Assembly (NCBI RefSeq): GCF_047495875.1
Contig: NC_092463.1
Coordinates: forward strand, 22,495,224 to 22,559,223
DNA from: Pithys albifrons albifrons
Taxonomy: Eukaryota > Chordata > Aves > Passeriformes > Thamnophilidae
DNA: 64,000 nt
Direction of reading: 5' to 3'
Under the pieces are notes generated by a model. That model was not told the DNA's origin, did no database searches, and was given only the letters and a program-made list of their open reading frames with translations. A program made the position numbers and the translations under genes. Below are positions 22,401 through 36,900 of this stretch, in pieces (position 1 is the first letter of the stretch; each line of letters begins with the position of its first letter).

Positions 22401-24497
22401 CACACACGCACAACTCAATCATTAAATATGTGCCAATTTGATAACGTGATGCCAAAAGCAAGAGTTCATAGATGAGCAATATGAAGGACAAATAGGCTGA
22501 AGGCTCTGATATATAGAAACGTTAATAATGAGTTGTTTTCATTGCTTCTCACTTAAAATTATCTTGAAAAACCAGATTACATAAATAAATAGCAACATTT
22601 TTTTAGACTACAATTCTTGACTTTCGTGTCTGAAATTACAGACCCAAACTTTTCAAAAAGTCTTTACAGCTCTGTCTGCAAAACAATTGAATAGCTTATA
22701 AATTACTTGTGTTGGCAATTACCATGACTATTAGGAGGAACTACTTGCCTAGCCTGTACATGAAAATATCTGAATATTGACCTAAAAATATTCAGTTATT
22801 TTATTCCAAAATAGCCCCAACCTATTACTAATTTTCAAGCACAGCCTTCATTAAAGGTCCTGAAAACAATAAAATATTAGAATATCTAATTCTGTGTTGT
22901 TAACGCAGCCTGCTTTTAATCCACTTCTCCACACTGGATTGAGCAAACTGCAATTTTTCCAATTTTTGTCATGGGATTTCAGATTTGTATCAGGTAAAAA
23001 CATAAAAAGTAATAATTAACAGGAAACAAACAAACAACCAGATTTCATCTGTCCAGACAAGTAGCTATCCCTCATTCTCCCAATTTCAACAGAAACTAGT
23101 AGGGTTTTTTTCATTGACAATTTTTAACAGAAATTGATGAGGGTGGGAAAGAGACATTTTAGCTTTTCAAATGTATCATTTGTTTGAAGAAACAGTAAAG
23201 ATAACAGCATTTGTGTCTATCAGTGATTAAAATTTTCCAAGCCAAGTCTTCATCTTTATGTGCTCAATGAAATGAATGACATTAATTTGCACAGTGGAGT
23301 CTTTGGTCTACAGGTTTGATTATCAACAGCATTGCCATATGCTAAACTACAGATAAAAGAGGTGGTCCATTGTTAACCCAAGACCCTTCAGAGATACTTA
23401 AAATCAAGCCATTCAACTGCGTCTGGTGCACTTGCTCTTTCACACTCAACACTTCATGTGACATGAAATGGATCTATGAAACAAGGGCCTCCTTGGTTCA
23501 CTCCTTGCACCTCACTGAGCTGAGAAGTGAAACCACAGATGTAGCCAGAGCTGGGCTGGTGTAAATGCTCTCTTAACAAGAACAGGGCCTTGGGGTTCTT
23601 CCCTCTTTGACCTTGCCGCATGCTAAATTGATCCAGAAAGCAGTTCATCTGAAAAAAAGCCAAAAACAAACCAACAAAAACCTACCAACAATTTGTTTTA
23701 AACAAACACTTGCAGCCAGATCCGCCATCTCCATTGGCATGCAAGTATCTCAAACAACAAAAGGCAGGGAAACCAAAATTGAAAATTGATCTCTCTGTGG
23801 CCACATAGACAGGAAGAGTGATTTCCTAGCTGTGATTTTAAATAACTCTTTCTTCTCTCCCCTCTCCCTATACACATTCACACTTCTTCCCCTGTATTCT
23901 CCATCTTTTGTCAAACAGGAACAAAGACTTCCACCATCTCACTCTCTCCCCAGCCTTCTCATCAATATGCTATTATCAACAAGGCTTTAGCTCCATTTTT
24001 TGCTTTCAATCAATAAGCAAAGCAACAAGAGAGAAAAAATTAAAATCACCAGCAAATAAAGAGTCCTCAGAAAAGTTAATCACTGCTAAACACTGACAGC
24101 TCACTGGAGTGGCACACACAGCTCCTGCTACCTTCTGTTTGGTTCTATGCTGTCATAAAGGTAAAGCACCTGTGCTTGCCTGCCAAAGATAACAGAGACT
24201 GGAGAGAAAAAAAAGGAAAATAAAACTTTCAGAATTGGTCTTCATACTGATGGTTATCACCTGGACACCACGATCTGGAAGAGCAAGAGTTTGTAATGCC
24301 TAACCTGTGGGTTAAGGTGGCACTGAGGACGCCCCACAAGTCCCTGTTATTGAGACCTACTTTGGCTCACAGCTGGAAACAGGGGCAGCCAAGCTGCCCT
24401 TATACCTTCCTGTGGAAGTGTTCTCTCCCAGGCCTAACCCTTCCCTCCCAACACATCCACACATGATGCAGGCAAGTCTCAGCTGTGCTGCTATACA

Positions 24498-24556
24498 GAT
24501 GCAGATATATATACATATATATACACACTCGCACACCAGAATTATATATATGGGAT
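24498..24556 (+). repeat. AT/CA dinucleotide microsatellite (imperfect)
   Basis: Interrupted runs of AT/TA ('atatatatacatatatatac'), then ACAC and CACACC, then ATTATATATATG. These are imperfect short tandem repeats likely to be polymorphic in length. Confidence 0.75.
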
Positions 24557-25824
24557 ATTCCATACCATCTTCAAATGTATGGTCACCCACATTACCAAAA
24601 GGACACTGAAACCATTTAGAAGGGCAGCATGAGAGGGAAAAGCCAATGGAAAAGACAACAAGAGACAGGAAGTAATCTGAGTGTGTCTGATGCAAGACTG
24701 GTGTCAAGAGAAGGCATTTTTGTTAAGTCATATCCCTGTACTATTAATGCTAATGCTTCTTCATGGTCAAAGGACCTTTCAAGAGACTCTGCCGGGCAGA
24801 CATTGCGTGGCATTGCAAGGAAATACCAGCACAGTCCCACCACAGTCACCAGTTCATTATTTTCAGAAATTGCATTTAGGATTAGAAAGTACAGTCAATT
24901 CAAAAGTACAGCAAAACAAAACAGAAACTGCTCAGTTTTGAGTCATACTAGTTTTACATCTTTGGGCAGCATACATTGTTGCTCTTCTACCTACTAACAG
25001 GCTCAAGTTACACCTCTGAATTCACACACCTGCCCCAGCACAGATGACACCTCCATGCTCTGTCCCAGTGCCTTGCTGTACTGGAGACCACTGAATGCAT
25101 TGGTTGTGTCAGAGGCAATAAAAGGAACCACCTGACTTCCCGAACAGTGAAGTACAAAACAGCTGACAGGAGGCTTCCCATATTCCTTTCCAACTTTCAC
25201 CTATCCCTGGAAGTTACATCCAGGATTGCTAGGGTTCTGTATTCTTATCACACCAGCAAACACACACACAGACTCTGGCAGTGAGCAACAAGCTGAACAG
25301 AGAAGTTTTCTATTCCAGATCACCACAGAGGAGAAAAAAACCTACAACAGAATTAAGTGAATGACATGACAGTCTGTTCATCATCAGGAAGATAATGACC
25401 ATGGGCAAACCTGCTTGCTCATACTAGAATCAGTTCCATCATCATTCCCAATCAACAAAAACAAATTACAATCATCCTTAAAATCAGGAAAAACTGTATG
25501 CTGTCATTACCTTTTAACAGCATAAAACTATTCAGGGGAGAAAACAGTGAGTCAAAGATGAGGCCTTTAAAGATAGTGCATGTATAGCAGGACAAGACTC
25601 AGAAGCACATCTCCTGAGAAGATAACACCAATCCCTATATAGTGCTGGAGAGCATTGTCATGTTACAGGAGATGGATTCAATATTTCTGTTTAAGCACAA
25701 AGGTCTTCAAGCATTTACAATGAACAAAAGCGTCTTCTCCCTCAGTACTGCAATAGTGCACAGTATGTTCTTTCCACTTGGTGGTGACATGGTCTTTCAG
25801 CTATGAAAAGATGAATCCTGCATA

Positions 25825-25870
25825 AATATCTTGTAAAACACTTTGGATCTATGTGTGCCATAGAGAAAAA
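25825..25870 (+). repeat. Possible ancient amniote repeat tail
   Basis: 'gtaaaacactttggatctat' with 'gtgccatag' resembles the widespread amniote repeat tail 'gtaaagcgctttgggatc...atgaaaggcgctata' carried by old L3/CR1-like elements and their SINEs. It is a single short block, so only tentative. Confidence 0.28.
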
Positions 25871-27162
25871 TCTTGAATTATCGCTTTAAAATATGCAGTT
25901 AATTTGATGTGTTTACCTGAGACAAGAAGATAAGAAACTGCATAGGACCTTGGGGAAAATATACACTTATCTCACCCAGTGATTAAATCACCAGAACAGT
26001 AATGAGTTTAAAACCTTACTCCACCCCTGCAATAAAGAAATACCATTACCTTTTCTAATCTCTTGAATTTTCTCCATTTTGGCCACCTGTGCTGCCAAAG
26101 CTAGGGTTCTTCCTCTAAAGTTGTCCCTTTCTCCTGTATTCACTCTCTCCTCACTTTCCTCTATGGCAAACACAAAGGACGGACTTTCCCTTTCTTTTCT
26201 GGCAGCATACAGCAACAGAAATCCCCCACAAACCTTTCAGAAGAGCTGTACTAACTTCTGTGTTTAGCAGCTATATTAATAAGAAGGGCAAACCAAGACT
26301 CAGGGACCAAAAACTTTTGTTACATTGCCAATTAGTGGGTAAAGAAAGTAAAACCAGAACTTATCTGATAAATCTCAGTACAGGAATAAAAAACAGCAAG
26401 CTGAAAAAAATTCAGGCAATATTTACCAATGGTGACTTAATGAACAGTGCCCTCAGTTAATGGCTTGCATCCCTCTCACTTAGGGCTTTGCCTGCTGTTT
26501 CAGCAGCCCCACCAGCAGTCACAATCAAGCACACTCTCACTCTGGCCCAGGACTGCTGCCTTGACAAGTACTCATGGCCTTTATGAAAGCTGTCTGCATC
26601 CACACTAACTCCGAAGAGGCTCCGGGGAAGACACACTGAGGTGCTTGCAAAACTGCTTTCTTTCACAGCAAGCAAGTTTTGTCTCAGGAACAGCTTTGAG
26701 CTCACATTTAGGAGAGTTCGAATGTATTAAAAAATGGCTCTCCCCAAAATACACTGTAAAGAACAGTCGGGTGTGGTCAGAATGTATGAATTTGACAGAG
26801 TAGAAGATTCACTAGACCAAAACCTTTTGGATCCATAATAACAGGAATACAACTCTATGGTAACAACGTACACCATGCAGCTCAGCACACAAATAGCTGC
26901 AGATTAGTAAGCAGTGGTCAGTCCATCCGACACGACCAGAAATACCAAACTGGGAGCAGTATGCATGACCCAGACTATGCAGACAATAGGAGTCCCACTG
27001 CAACAGGAATCCCAAGCTGACAGAAACCCAAGAGCAAGACAGCAAAGAGCAACCTGAGATTGTCAATAACATACATAAAATATATAAACAATCTGACACA
27101 TTCAGAAGGAAAAAGAAATGGTAGCAAAATCCCAAATTTCACATTACAACTCCCAAAAACAA

Positions 27163-27766
27163 AATCACAGTCATAAATTGGCTTGGATTGGAAGGGACAT
27201 TAAAGATCATCTAGTTTCAACCTCCCTGCCATGGGAGGGATAACTTCCACTAGACCAGGTTGTTCAAAGCCCCATTCAGCCTGGCCTTGAACACTTCCAG
27301 CAATGGGGCATACTCAGCTTCTTTAGGCAACCTGTTACAGTGTCTCACCACCCCTAAAATAAAGAATTTCTTCTAAATATCTCATCTAAACTTGACTTCT
27401 TTCAGTTTGAAAGCCATTTTCCTTTGACCTATCACTACATGCCCTTATAAAAGTTTCTGTCCAGCTTCCTTTTAGCTCCCCTTCAGGTACTGGAAGGTGT
27501 TATAAGGTCACCCTGGATCCTTCTCTTCTCCAGGCTTAACAATCCCAGTTCTCTCAGCCTTTCCTCACATAAGTGCTCCAGCCCTCCGATCATTTTTGTG
27601 GCCCTTCTCTTGAATCATTCCAACAGGTCCCCGTTCTTCCTGTGCCGGGAACCCCAGAACTGGATGCAGTACTCCAGATGGGGTCTCACCAGAGCAGGGG
27701 GGAAGAATTGTCAACCTCAAACTGTTGGTCTTGCAGCTTTTGAACACAGCCCAGGATACAGCTGAT
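27163..27766 (-). repeat. CR1 retrotransposon, 3' ~600 bp, antisense
   Basis: Read on the minus strand, the element ends with the CR1 signature 'aagggac...attaaagatcatc' in antisense. Working inward are 'ctgccatggga', 'tagaccaggttgttcaaagc', 'agcctggccttgaacacttc', 'ttcctcacataagtgctcca', 'ggatgcagtactccagatgg' and 'ggtctcaccagagcagggg'. These are standard landmarks of chicken/songbird CR1 3' sequence in the correct order. The minus-strand translation of the distal part ([20 protein letters not shown]) is the familiar CR1 3' reading frame, interrupted elsewhere by stops. The copy is 5'-truncated and inactive. It is the longest certain repeat in the window and the best evidence for a bird. Confidence 0.96.
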
Positions 27767-30700
27767 AATGTAGGGGAAGAAAACTGTTGTCTAAAAGAGG
27801 AATGAAAGCAGCCAAAAACCTCAAGGGTTCAATTATTTCCTTTTGTTAAGCCAAAACAAGGTATCCCCATATTGCACTGAAAGAAAAACTGATTCAGATG
27901 CCCTTGTCTGTAATGGGGTAGAAGCTGCCAAGCAAGGACCTGTTGCCTATATTTTTCCTTCTGAACAAGGATCTATCAAGCAAGTCAGACAAAAGAGGGT
28001 GTCCAAAGGCCCAGAAACTGAATGCAAAAAGATGAAAGGCCCAGAATTCATAACTGACCTCCCTGAGTCTACAAGCCTCATGGGAAAGCAAGAGGAAAAA
28101 AAAGGGGCCAGTAACCATGGGTAACCACTCTCAGATTAATCTCAGATGGGGAGGGGAAAACGCTTCTCAAGATTAATAGCTAAAGTACGCAGGGATTAAA
28201 GATTAGGAGGAGAATCCTGTTTGCTAGGATTAAAAGGGCTACGTTCACATGAAAACCTCAACCAGTGAATTGCCTCCAGCCAAACAGTGGGGTTTATTAC
28301 TATAATTATTATTTTATTCTCCTCCAATAAATGAAAAACATCAGCAGGAGGGCAGCAAAATCCATCAAAGGTTTAGAAAATAAAATCTCTGAGGCAAGGT
28401 TAAGGGAATGCAGTCAAGACAGAAATCAGATATTAAAAACAAAAATCAGCCCATGTTATTAGTAGCACAGCAGATTATAAAGAAGGAAAGATTTAAAAAA
28501 ATAAAATCAACTTCACTTCCCAGAATCCATGCCGTGTAATCTATTTCTTTGCCCTTGGTTTAGCTGCGGGCAGGTGAGCCGTGAGAATGGCAAAACTCAC
28601 CCTGTTTGCACATGAGGAAGTCGTTTCAACATCCAGTGGCTGGTATTTTCTGGAGTGCTGACTAAGAGCTCCATTTTAACATTCACTCTAGTTGCTTGTC
28701 AATGACTCATGATTAAGGTACCTACCTAAAATGTACAGGAGGGAACAGAAAAAGAATAGGACTGTGCTCTATCAGATGGGGTTAATAAGCAGGCATTCAA
28801 AACTTCAGTTAAGCAGCTTTACTGAAATAATTTTCAGTGATGGAACCAGGAAGAAACCTGGATCCACCACAACAAAACTGTCTGAACTAGACTCTGCCTC
28901 ACTGGACTAGATTCTTGCACAAGAATGTGCAGACTGGACTAGGCCAACAGAACTGCGAGCCACCGTATCACCCACCAGCACATGAGATCAGCAAGGAGAA
29001 GCAAGGTCAGGACACTGACCTATAAGAAAGGACCACACTACTGAGTGACGTGCTACTAAAACATATTCCTCCCTTGCAGCCTAGTGTCACAGGCTCTCCA
29101 CATAAACAGATAGTCTTTGTAGTCCTGTGTCAAAAGTGCCTCATCATGAGACTTGGCATCAGTCCTCTTGAACACTGAGGGAGAACTGGGAAAACTGATT
29201 ACTACAGCACATTTGGCCTTTCAGGTTCAAAAGAGCTGCAAAATTGCCATATCAATGCACAAAAGATATTCCTGACAAGAAAGCCCTGCAGGTTGCCAGT
29301 AATAGTGCCATTCCCAACAAAGCCACAGACAGACAAGGGTGGTAACAGGAAGGAAAATGAAGCAGGTATTCATAAATATATATGTGCTTGGCTATTTGCA
29401 AGGAACATTTAGTTGCAATACGGACTAGGATGGTCCTCAGACTGCTTTAACAAGGAGATGGAAAACCATTTGTTCATCTGCCCCTCAAACCACATGCACC
29501 AACATAGAAATAACATTGGCTCCACCTTTTACCAGGCAAGATTTCAAGAAGGAAGCTTTTTCTTTTGCAGGTTATTTAGAAATTTTATTAAAATGCATGT
29601 GTAAAAAAACCCTAAAATAATAATTTACAAAGCCAACCCTTGCTTTATCTGATTCCAGATGGTGTCACCACCAGATTTCTGAGCACCACTGGCATAGGAT
29701 CCCCAAGGGAGCAAAGCTCAGGAGGCTGCAGCACCATCCAGGTCGAGAAATTACAGTTTCCCATCATTTATTCCTCTCAATGAACCCTGGTCCTCTGGGA
29801 CTCCCAAGGCCAGTAGAGTAACAGGTGGACATCAAGTTGACTCATGGGGAAAGGAAAGTGCAAGCACAGCATGGGCAGACTGAATGTGTACACACAGATA
29901 GAACTTTATTAACATACTGGAAGCACCACTGCCTCCTCCCACCTTGCCTACATCTCTCCTCCTTTTAACCTGCTATTCTTAGAAACTACATGACTCACAC
30001 TCACCCAAAGTCTAGTTGGCTCTGGGCCCTGACCCTTTTCTGTACAGAAAAGGCCAGGAGTTGGAATTTGCTTGAACCTTTCCCTCTGCACTCAGGTAAG
30101 CCAGCCATATCTGCACAGGATGATGGCAATGCCACTTGCCTAACACCAGCAGCATTTATATGTGAATGCTAACACTGAGTTTCAGAGGGGCTGTGTATCA
30201 GATTCACAGACTACTTGCTACTTTTCTACTGAATAACAGATGCTCAAAGCTAACAGAAAGGCTAGGAGGGACCAAAGTGAAGAGGAACCTATAGCAAAAT
30301 AAAGTAGAAACAAAAAGCCAACATGTGATGCATATGTAAATGACCAAGGCACACAAAAGCCCCTGCCAGTATTGATCTATGGCAACTCCTATCTCAAATA
30401 TTCTAATTCTGGATACCACAACTTAGGGGGTAAGAAAGAAAAATACCAGGAGAGATCAGGAAATTACAGAATAAAGAATTAGTAAGTATTAAGAATCATC
30501 TAGCTTTAAAAATAGCAAAACAAAAAAGCAAACTGAAGTTGAGGAGATATGATGGATGTGTATATTTCCAGTGAAAAGGAAGGCTATGCTCCATTGCTAA
30601 AGGGAGAAACAAAACAATTAGACATTTCAGTTTACCAATATCATGATACTCCCTTGCAAATAACCTCCCACTCTCCTGTCTTTGGACTGCTTCCACAACT

Positions 30701-33239
30701 ATTTCTGTTCCATCCCTATAAGCAGTGCCTACTTGCTGCCACGCACAGTCATTGAGTCATGTTTTGCTTACCCTGTAAAGCAATACTCAGTCCTACCTGT
30801 GCCCTTTCTCTTCCTTCACACAATCATTCCCCTCTTTCCTTGCAATACCATTCTCTAGTACAGGTTACAGATTAAGCTATCTATTAAAAAATACTGCTTT
30901 TCCCATAGAAGTAGGATTTTAAAAGCCAAAATTGACCATGCTCTATTGTAGATGTGCAGACAGTAGATACAGCTCTACTCCCCTTCAGCCACCATAAGAG
31001 GGAGAACACAGGACAACCTTCTGGTGCAGGGTGAAGCTCCACCCTTGGAAACTAGTGGTTTCAAAGATGAAGACACATCAGCTACTGGTGCTGAGTCTTC
31101 AACGAGGTTTAGTATAAAGGTTCCATAGGTAGAAGGCCCATCTCATAGCTTAGATTAAATTGGAAAACTGGTGCTGGACAGTGGTGTGAATGGTATTAGT
31201 CTTGTAGTTAATCACACAAGCACACATTGCTACAATGCCTTCACTCACTGGCTTGAAGATGCTAATCTCCATCAAAGCCTATGTGTTGCCATTGCCCACT
31301 GGCACAACAGTGACAGACAAAGCACCAGAACATCAGAGGGCAGCAGAAAAGTATATTCACTGACAAGGAACATCATTCCTAATACAGCCCTGTGCTGTAA
31401 AAACACACAAATTTTACTGTAAATGGGGAGCTGCCCTGTCCACTGTAATCATATCATTTGGCAAGAGCAAGACTGCTAGGAAAATGAGAATTAGCTTCTG
31501 ACAAGAATTAAAAAAGCATAAAAAAAACCCCACCACCCCCCTTCCCCACATGCAAAAATGCCCCCACCTCCTTTCAACTGAAATACTGAAATCATCTAAA
31601 AAGAAAAAGCAGTAGACAGCAGAGCTCAATGTGTTTGGCTGTGAAGAAAGTTATTTACAGTAAGGCCTGGCCTCTCACTGCCACCATGTAATTCCAGGCA
31701 ATTGCACTTTCAAATAGATCTTTTTGGAGAAAATCAACAGTGGCTTTGCTTTCAATCTAGTGGAAAATGAAGTCCTGCAAACATGTTACATAAAGCTACA
31801 GCAAAAAGAGCAATGTGCACACAGGCACATGCTCTCAGGTAGAAGCTGATAGGTTTAAGTACTCAACTCTGCCAGGCCCTATCCACATTTCCCAGTTCTC
31901 ACATCACACACAGGATTTCCTTTAACTAACAATGCCAGTCAGATACTGTGGCAATGACAAGTCTCCATAAGCTGAGTCCTATTGCCTACATCAGTCCTAT
32001 CTCTCCAGGGCCAAGGAGAAGTGCCACCTCCAAGGCTCAACAAAGCTGTAAGCTCCAAGCAAGACCCTCAGGCATATAAGTCTTGTGAGGCAAAATCATC
32101 CAAAAATTCACCACTGATTACACCCCATGGAATTATGACCCACTGTCACCTTCATTCAACATCAACATATGCCCAAGTGTCTCCAAGGCTGTTTTCCAAG
32201 CCTGCGGTGATCAGCAGTGCCCTGATCAGTGTATCTGCAGCTCTCCACTTCTACAGAAATCCTGTTCCACTAGTGCCTTGTCATTCAAAAGCAACAGACA
32301 CCAGGTTTTAAATATTTTTTCACTAACAGCATAGCGAATATTTTTAAAAATCAACCCTGAAACAGGTAATACAAATATTCAACCTCAGAAAAACTTTAGA
32401 GAGGTGACTGGTGAAAGAAAAAATATCATTAAATGCCTATGTATGACTTCATGCAGAGCAGGCTGGAGGCTGCATAATTATCAGAGGTCAACAGCATGAG
32501 AATACAAAGGTAGCACAGCAAGACTCCACATATCCTGTCACCCCAAGGTAAGACCCTCTCCTCCAAGCCCTCATGCTAACATACACACATATAGAGAGCC
32601 AGCCCCAGCACCTATTTCAGACAAAGGCCAAGGAGAAATATAACTTCAGGCATCTTGCTCAGGGCAAGTCAGAGGGATGGAAAGCAGAAGGTAAAGCTAG
32701 GCTTCAAATTGCCTCAGATACATACCCTTGCACTGTGAACACAGCAAAAGGAAAAGGTTAATTCCCATTGTACATTCCAGTAGGAAGAATTTTTAGCTAA
32801 CATTTTCCTTAGTTCAAAACATTGAAAAATTACAAGAGACAAACCTAGAACTAGTAACTCTAAAACAAGTTAATCTCAAGATAGATATGAACAATCCTTC
32901 TTGGTTTAGATGTACTGGGAGCATAGCTTTGGAAGCTTTCAGCTGTATAACTGAGGAGGTTACCCTGCAACACATCTAGCCATACATTTCAGTTAGTGTG
33001 TAGCTCAAACTTCCCGGCACACCTTTTTCTCTCAGTTCCAAACATCTCAGGCCATGGAACACCTTCAACACCTTACCACAAACTGCTTCCAAACACCTGA
33101 AGCTAGCTATGGAAGAGATCAGAGGAGATCCAGGACTATCCCAAACTCTCCACCACTCTCACACAGATGACACAGTAAACAGAAGCCTCCTATAATCTTC
33201 TGAAACAAGCCATGCCCATTTCCACAGTAGAAGGTGATT

Positions 33240-33252
33240 AAAAAAAAAAAAA
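33240..33252 (+). repeat. Poly(A) run, 13 nt
   Basis: Thirteen consecutive A residues. No retroelement body can be recognised directly upstream. Confidence 0.85.
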
Positions 33253-33943
33253 CCCGAAACCTGACAATCTGACCAGAAGAAATTGAATTTTCTCTCCATG
33301 AATCTGACTGTTGCTTTAATCCTGACATCATGAAGGGGACACAAAATCAGGCATCTGGGATAATGCAGTAACAATGGGAATGCTGAGAGGCTCAGTGCAG
33401 CCTGCAGGCTATCTCTAACTGAATCTAATCAGCACTGCTCCAGAGAAAGATGGAAAAATTATCAGTCAGAAGACTATTTGAACAGCCGTGGAAAATATTC
33501 CCTGTCCTTTCTAGACAACTGGTCCAGTAAAGCTCCTTTTGATCCTTTATAGGATCAAGTTGGCTGCAAAGCACTAGAAACCCTTTTCATTTCTCAGTGC
33601 TGACACAGGTCTCCACAAACTGCAGAGGACCCATAGGCAGTAATGCCTGTCCACTGGTTATTCCTGCTGCAGTGTAGAAGACAAAATAATTGAACACAGT
33701 GGAGTAAATACAAAAGGAGTTTCTAGAGGCAGCAAATATTGCAGCTTTTGCTAAGGAAGTAGAGGTTAAAGGAAAAAAAAAGTTTAAAAAAAAGCAACAG
33801 CAATTGCACCATCAGATGCGACAGCTGTTTCAGCACCACCTTAACACAATGAGTTAAGACTTCACAGAAACAGCAGAGAAGAGGATTCTGGATCTTCTCC
33901 AAACTTACGCGTCTCTGCCACCCACACATCAGAGGAAGCACCA

Positions 33944-33972
33944 CTTTTTTTTTCTTCTCTTTTTCTTTTTTT
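33944..33972 (+). repeat. Polypyrimidine (T/C) tract
   Basis: A T9 run followed by CTTCTCT and further T5/T7 runs, ending in TTTAG. The tract ends in an AG and so looks like a splice acceptor, but the next sequence has stops in two frames and no donor in a usable position. Confidence 0.75.
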
Positions 33973-36900
33973 AGCTCTGTAGGAGACTTCTGACTTGATA
34001 CTGTAGCCTAGCTTTTCTGACAGCCTCCACTAGAGGACTTTTCTTCCCAGGAGCCAGTAAATACACCATTAGTCAGATTACAAAGCAATAGGTGTTTCAA
34101 AGGAAACCCTCTCCTTCCACCTGAGCCTCCTGCAGGTGGAAATGGTACCAAAACAAATAGTGATACACTCTACACATACATTTATCCTGCCCTGAACCCA
34201 AAAGGGTTTAGTTCATTAATTGACACACACCCTGCATTTTGTGTGATTTACCAAAACCACCAACAGCGTAACAGAGGGAAGTTGCCACTCTGTAATGAAT
34301 GAGACATGAGCCCCTTCTGGAGCAGCACTGGGAAAGAGTGCCAGGCCTTACAGACAGCAACAGCTCTCCCCGGTACTTGCTTGTGCAGATTTCTGATCAT
34401 TCGTGCCCCTCCCCTTGCACTTCTTCTGATGCCCAAAGGAGCCTATTTCTTTTCAGCCTTGCTGCTACAAGAGCATTGCCATCCTCCAGCCCCTGGTGCC
34501 TTGCTGTCAGGCTCTTAACCCCCAGCACTCTGAAACAAGGGAGCCCAAACAATATGGGCCTTGGGGAACAGCTGGCAGCTTTATCTCCCAGGCCACACTA
34601 CCTCCTGAAGCCTGTGCACAAATGAGATAACATCCTCATGCATCTGATGGGTGCCCCTTTTAATTTTACGGCTAAATAACCTCAAAAACGTTATTCAGAG
34701 AAATCATTTTAAGATAAACTAATTTGAAAACCAATTTATGGGCACAGACTAAACCACTACATCACTGGGCACACAGAGAAACAATATTCCATCCTGTTCC
34801 CCTCCTAAACAAAGACACAGCAACACTCTTCACATGGTAACAGGCTTCTCAGCACACTGAGCACAATTTTTTCTAGAATTAAATGGTATAGATCTGTAAT
34901 TAAGTAGCCAGTGCATCGTCACGAACTGAAGACTAAACTTGTGTCCTAGACAGTGATAAAGCCACGACATTTACAGCATTCAGAAAATCCAAACAATCAA
35001 ATTGGTACACCATGCTACACAAGCCTGCAATAACATAAACCAAAAATGAGCAAGAGTAGCAATGAACAAGTACTATTTTTAAGAAGTTTCTGCTATATGG
35101 GTTCAGAAGGACATAACATTCAAGGCTACAAATCAAATCACAAGCACTATCCTTGCATCTCCCTCTTTTACTCCCCCCTTCTCTGAAGGAAACAATCAGA
35201 AATACTCCCTGGATGTCACATTTGCATTTTATTCAGTGTCCAGATCCAAGCTCCAGATAATCACCATATTTAGTGTTTTTACAGAAAGGTTAAAACCTTA
35301 ATGGCCTGAATCATCAGAGCATTACTTCAGTCTGATGCTAGTGTAAGTCTAATGCTTTTAGCAGTTGCACGGGGGGGGGAATCAGTTACGTGACTGCAAA
35401 ACTAAACGGTCTAAGCATCTTATACAACCATTATTTCTGTTCTACGGAAAATGATACAAAATCAGAAAGATGCAGGAAAAACTTGTTTCAAAAGGCACTA
35501 CAAGCTAGTCATAGAGATGTGAACAACTCCCCACCCAAGCCTTTGGACTCCAAGTCACATCTACTGTACCAATTTTTTTTAAAATTCCCCTTCCTCAACA
35601 CTACCCAAAATAAAAATCCAAAGGGATTGCTTTCTTTCCCACCACTACTGCTACCACCTCACCCATCTGGACACCAGCCTCTCACTGTCCCTACACTGGC
35701 ACCCACTTTGTATATCAATTATTCATACGGGAGACAAAAAATCTCTGGCATATAAAAAAATTAAATTAAAAAGAACCCAAACCACAACCTTCGCTACCAG
35801 TGTAGCTAAGATCCAACTAGTGATCTGCATCAAACCCTGCTGCCTCTGTTGCTTTAAGACACCTGGGTATGTAGTATGCTCTTTTGCACCCAACAACTAA
35901 ATAAAGTCCAGATTCCCAGTAACCTATGGTCATAGTAGTACATAAGAAGCATTTCTGGTGAAGCTATTAACTTAATTTCTGGCTGGGTATATCCTTGAGT
36001 TCAGGCTGTGACAGAAAGTCATGGTGCCAGACACTTTTCACATTTTCATTTCTTCAGGATGCAGGCTAGAAAGTGTTTTGTGCGATGCTTAAGCCTGCCA
36101 GTGTAGTGAGGATAAGGAAGGGTCACTTTACTTGACAACAATAGTTCTGCAGCATGTACATCTCCAGATAACCCATGGACAGGAGAAAGAGAGAGATTCT
36201 CAAATAAGCATTTAGATCAAAAGGTGCAGAAACAACCATGGAAAAGCTTACTCAGCTCTTACTTCTTTCCAAGCAGAGGACACCATCCTTACAAATATTT
36301 CCTCTACTAATGTCTTGTCAAGGCTTGCTTTAGAAAGCACTATTAAGTGGGATTTCTCTCTCTGCACTTGGAAAAGTTTATTAAAGTGCAAAAATTTTGG
36401 TAAAGTGAAAAATTTTCTTTCAAGTTCTCCTCTGCATAAGTTCAATCAGGAATGAATGCAGAATCCCTCTAAACTCTCTGAAGAAATTAAATAATAGCTA
36501 GTGTAGTAAGTTTCTGGTTTTCATATGCCTAAAGCTCTTTAGGGAAAAATTGCTTTTGAGTAATCATCCAACATTACTTTTTTATGTACAAAGTGAGTGA
36601 AAACATTTTTGGATTTATTTTTGTGTTGCAAAAATGAGGCAAAACTCAAAAACAGAATCCATATATCTAGGGTTATTTACAAAATATATGCCACCACTGT
36701 ATGTAGCCACTGGAGTATATACACATCAGGTTGTCTTAAGCTCCCGTTACTTTGATAACAATGAATCCTCCACTGTTTCAAAAGCCCCAGCCTGAAACAG
36801 TCATGTAGGACATCCACCTTCTCACACCATAAACCACGAGATAAAGGCAGTGGAGTTGAGAGACTTTCATATCCATGTAAGCAAAACTTTTATCAGAAGT

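Larger units (their letters stand above)
19428..27162. other. Unique non-coding sequence
   Basis: No recognisable gene or well-defined repeat in nearly 8 kb. Open stretches up to 126 codons near 22.1-22.5 kb overlap on both strands and have no domain character. A TA/CA dinucleotide patch lies at 24498-24556. Region 22500-23300 is unusually AT-rich and repeat-free, with many AAAT/TAAT words, and could be slowly evolving regulatory DNA. That cannot be judged without alignment. Confidence 0.6.

Noticed and set aside
31527..31566. C-rich patch as a minus-strand G-quadruplex
   Set aside because: G runs on minus are uneven with long loops. Only weak quadruplex potential, not worth listing as a feature.
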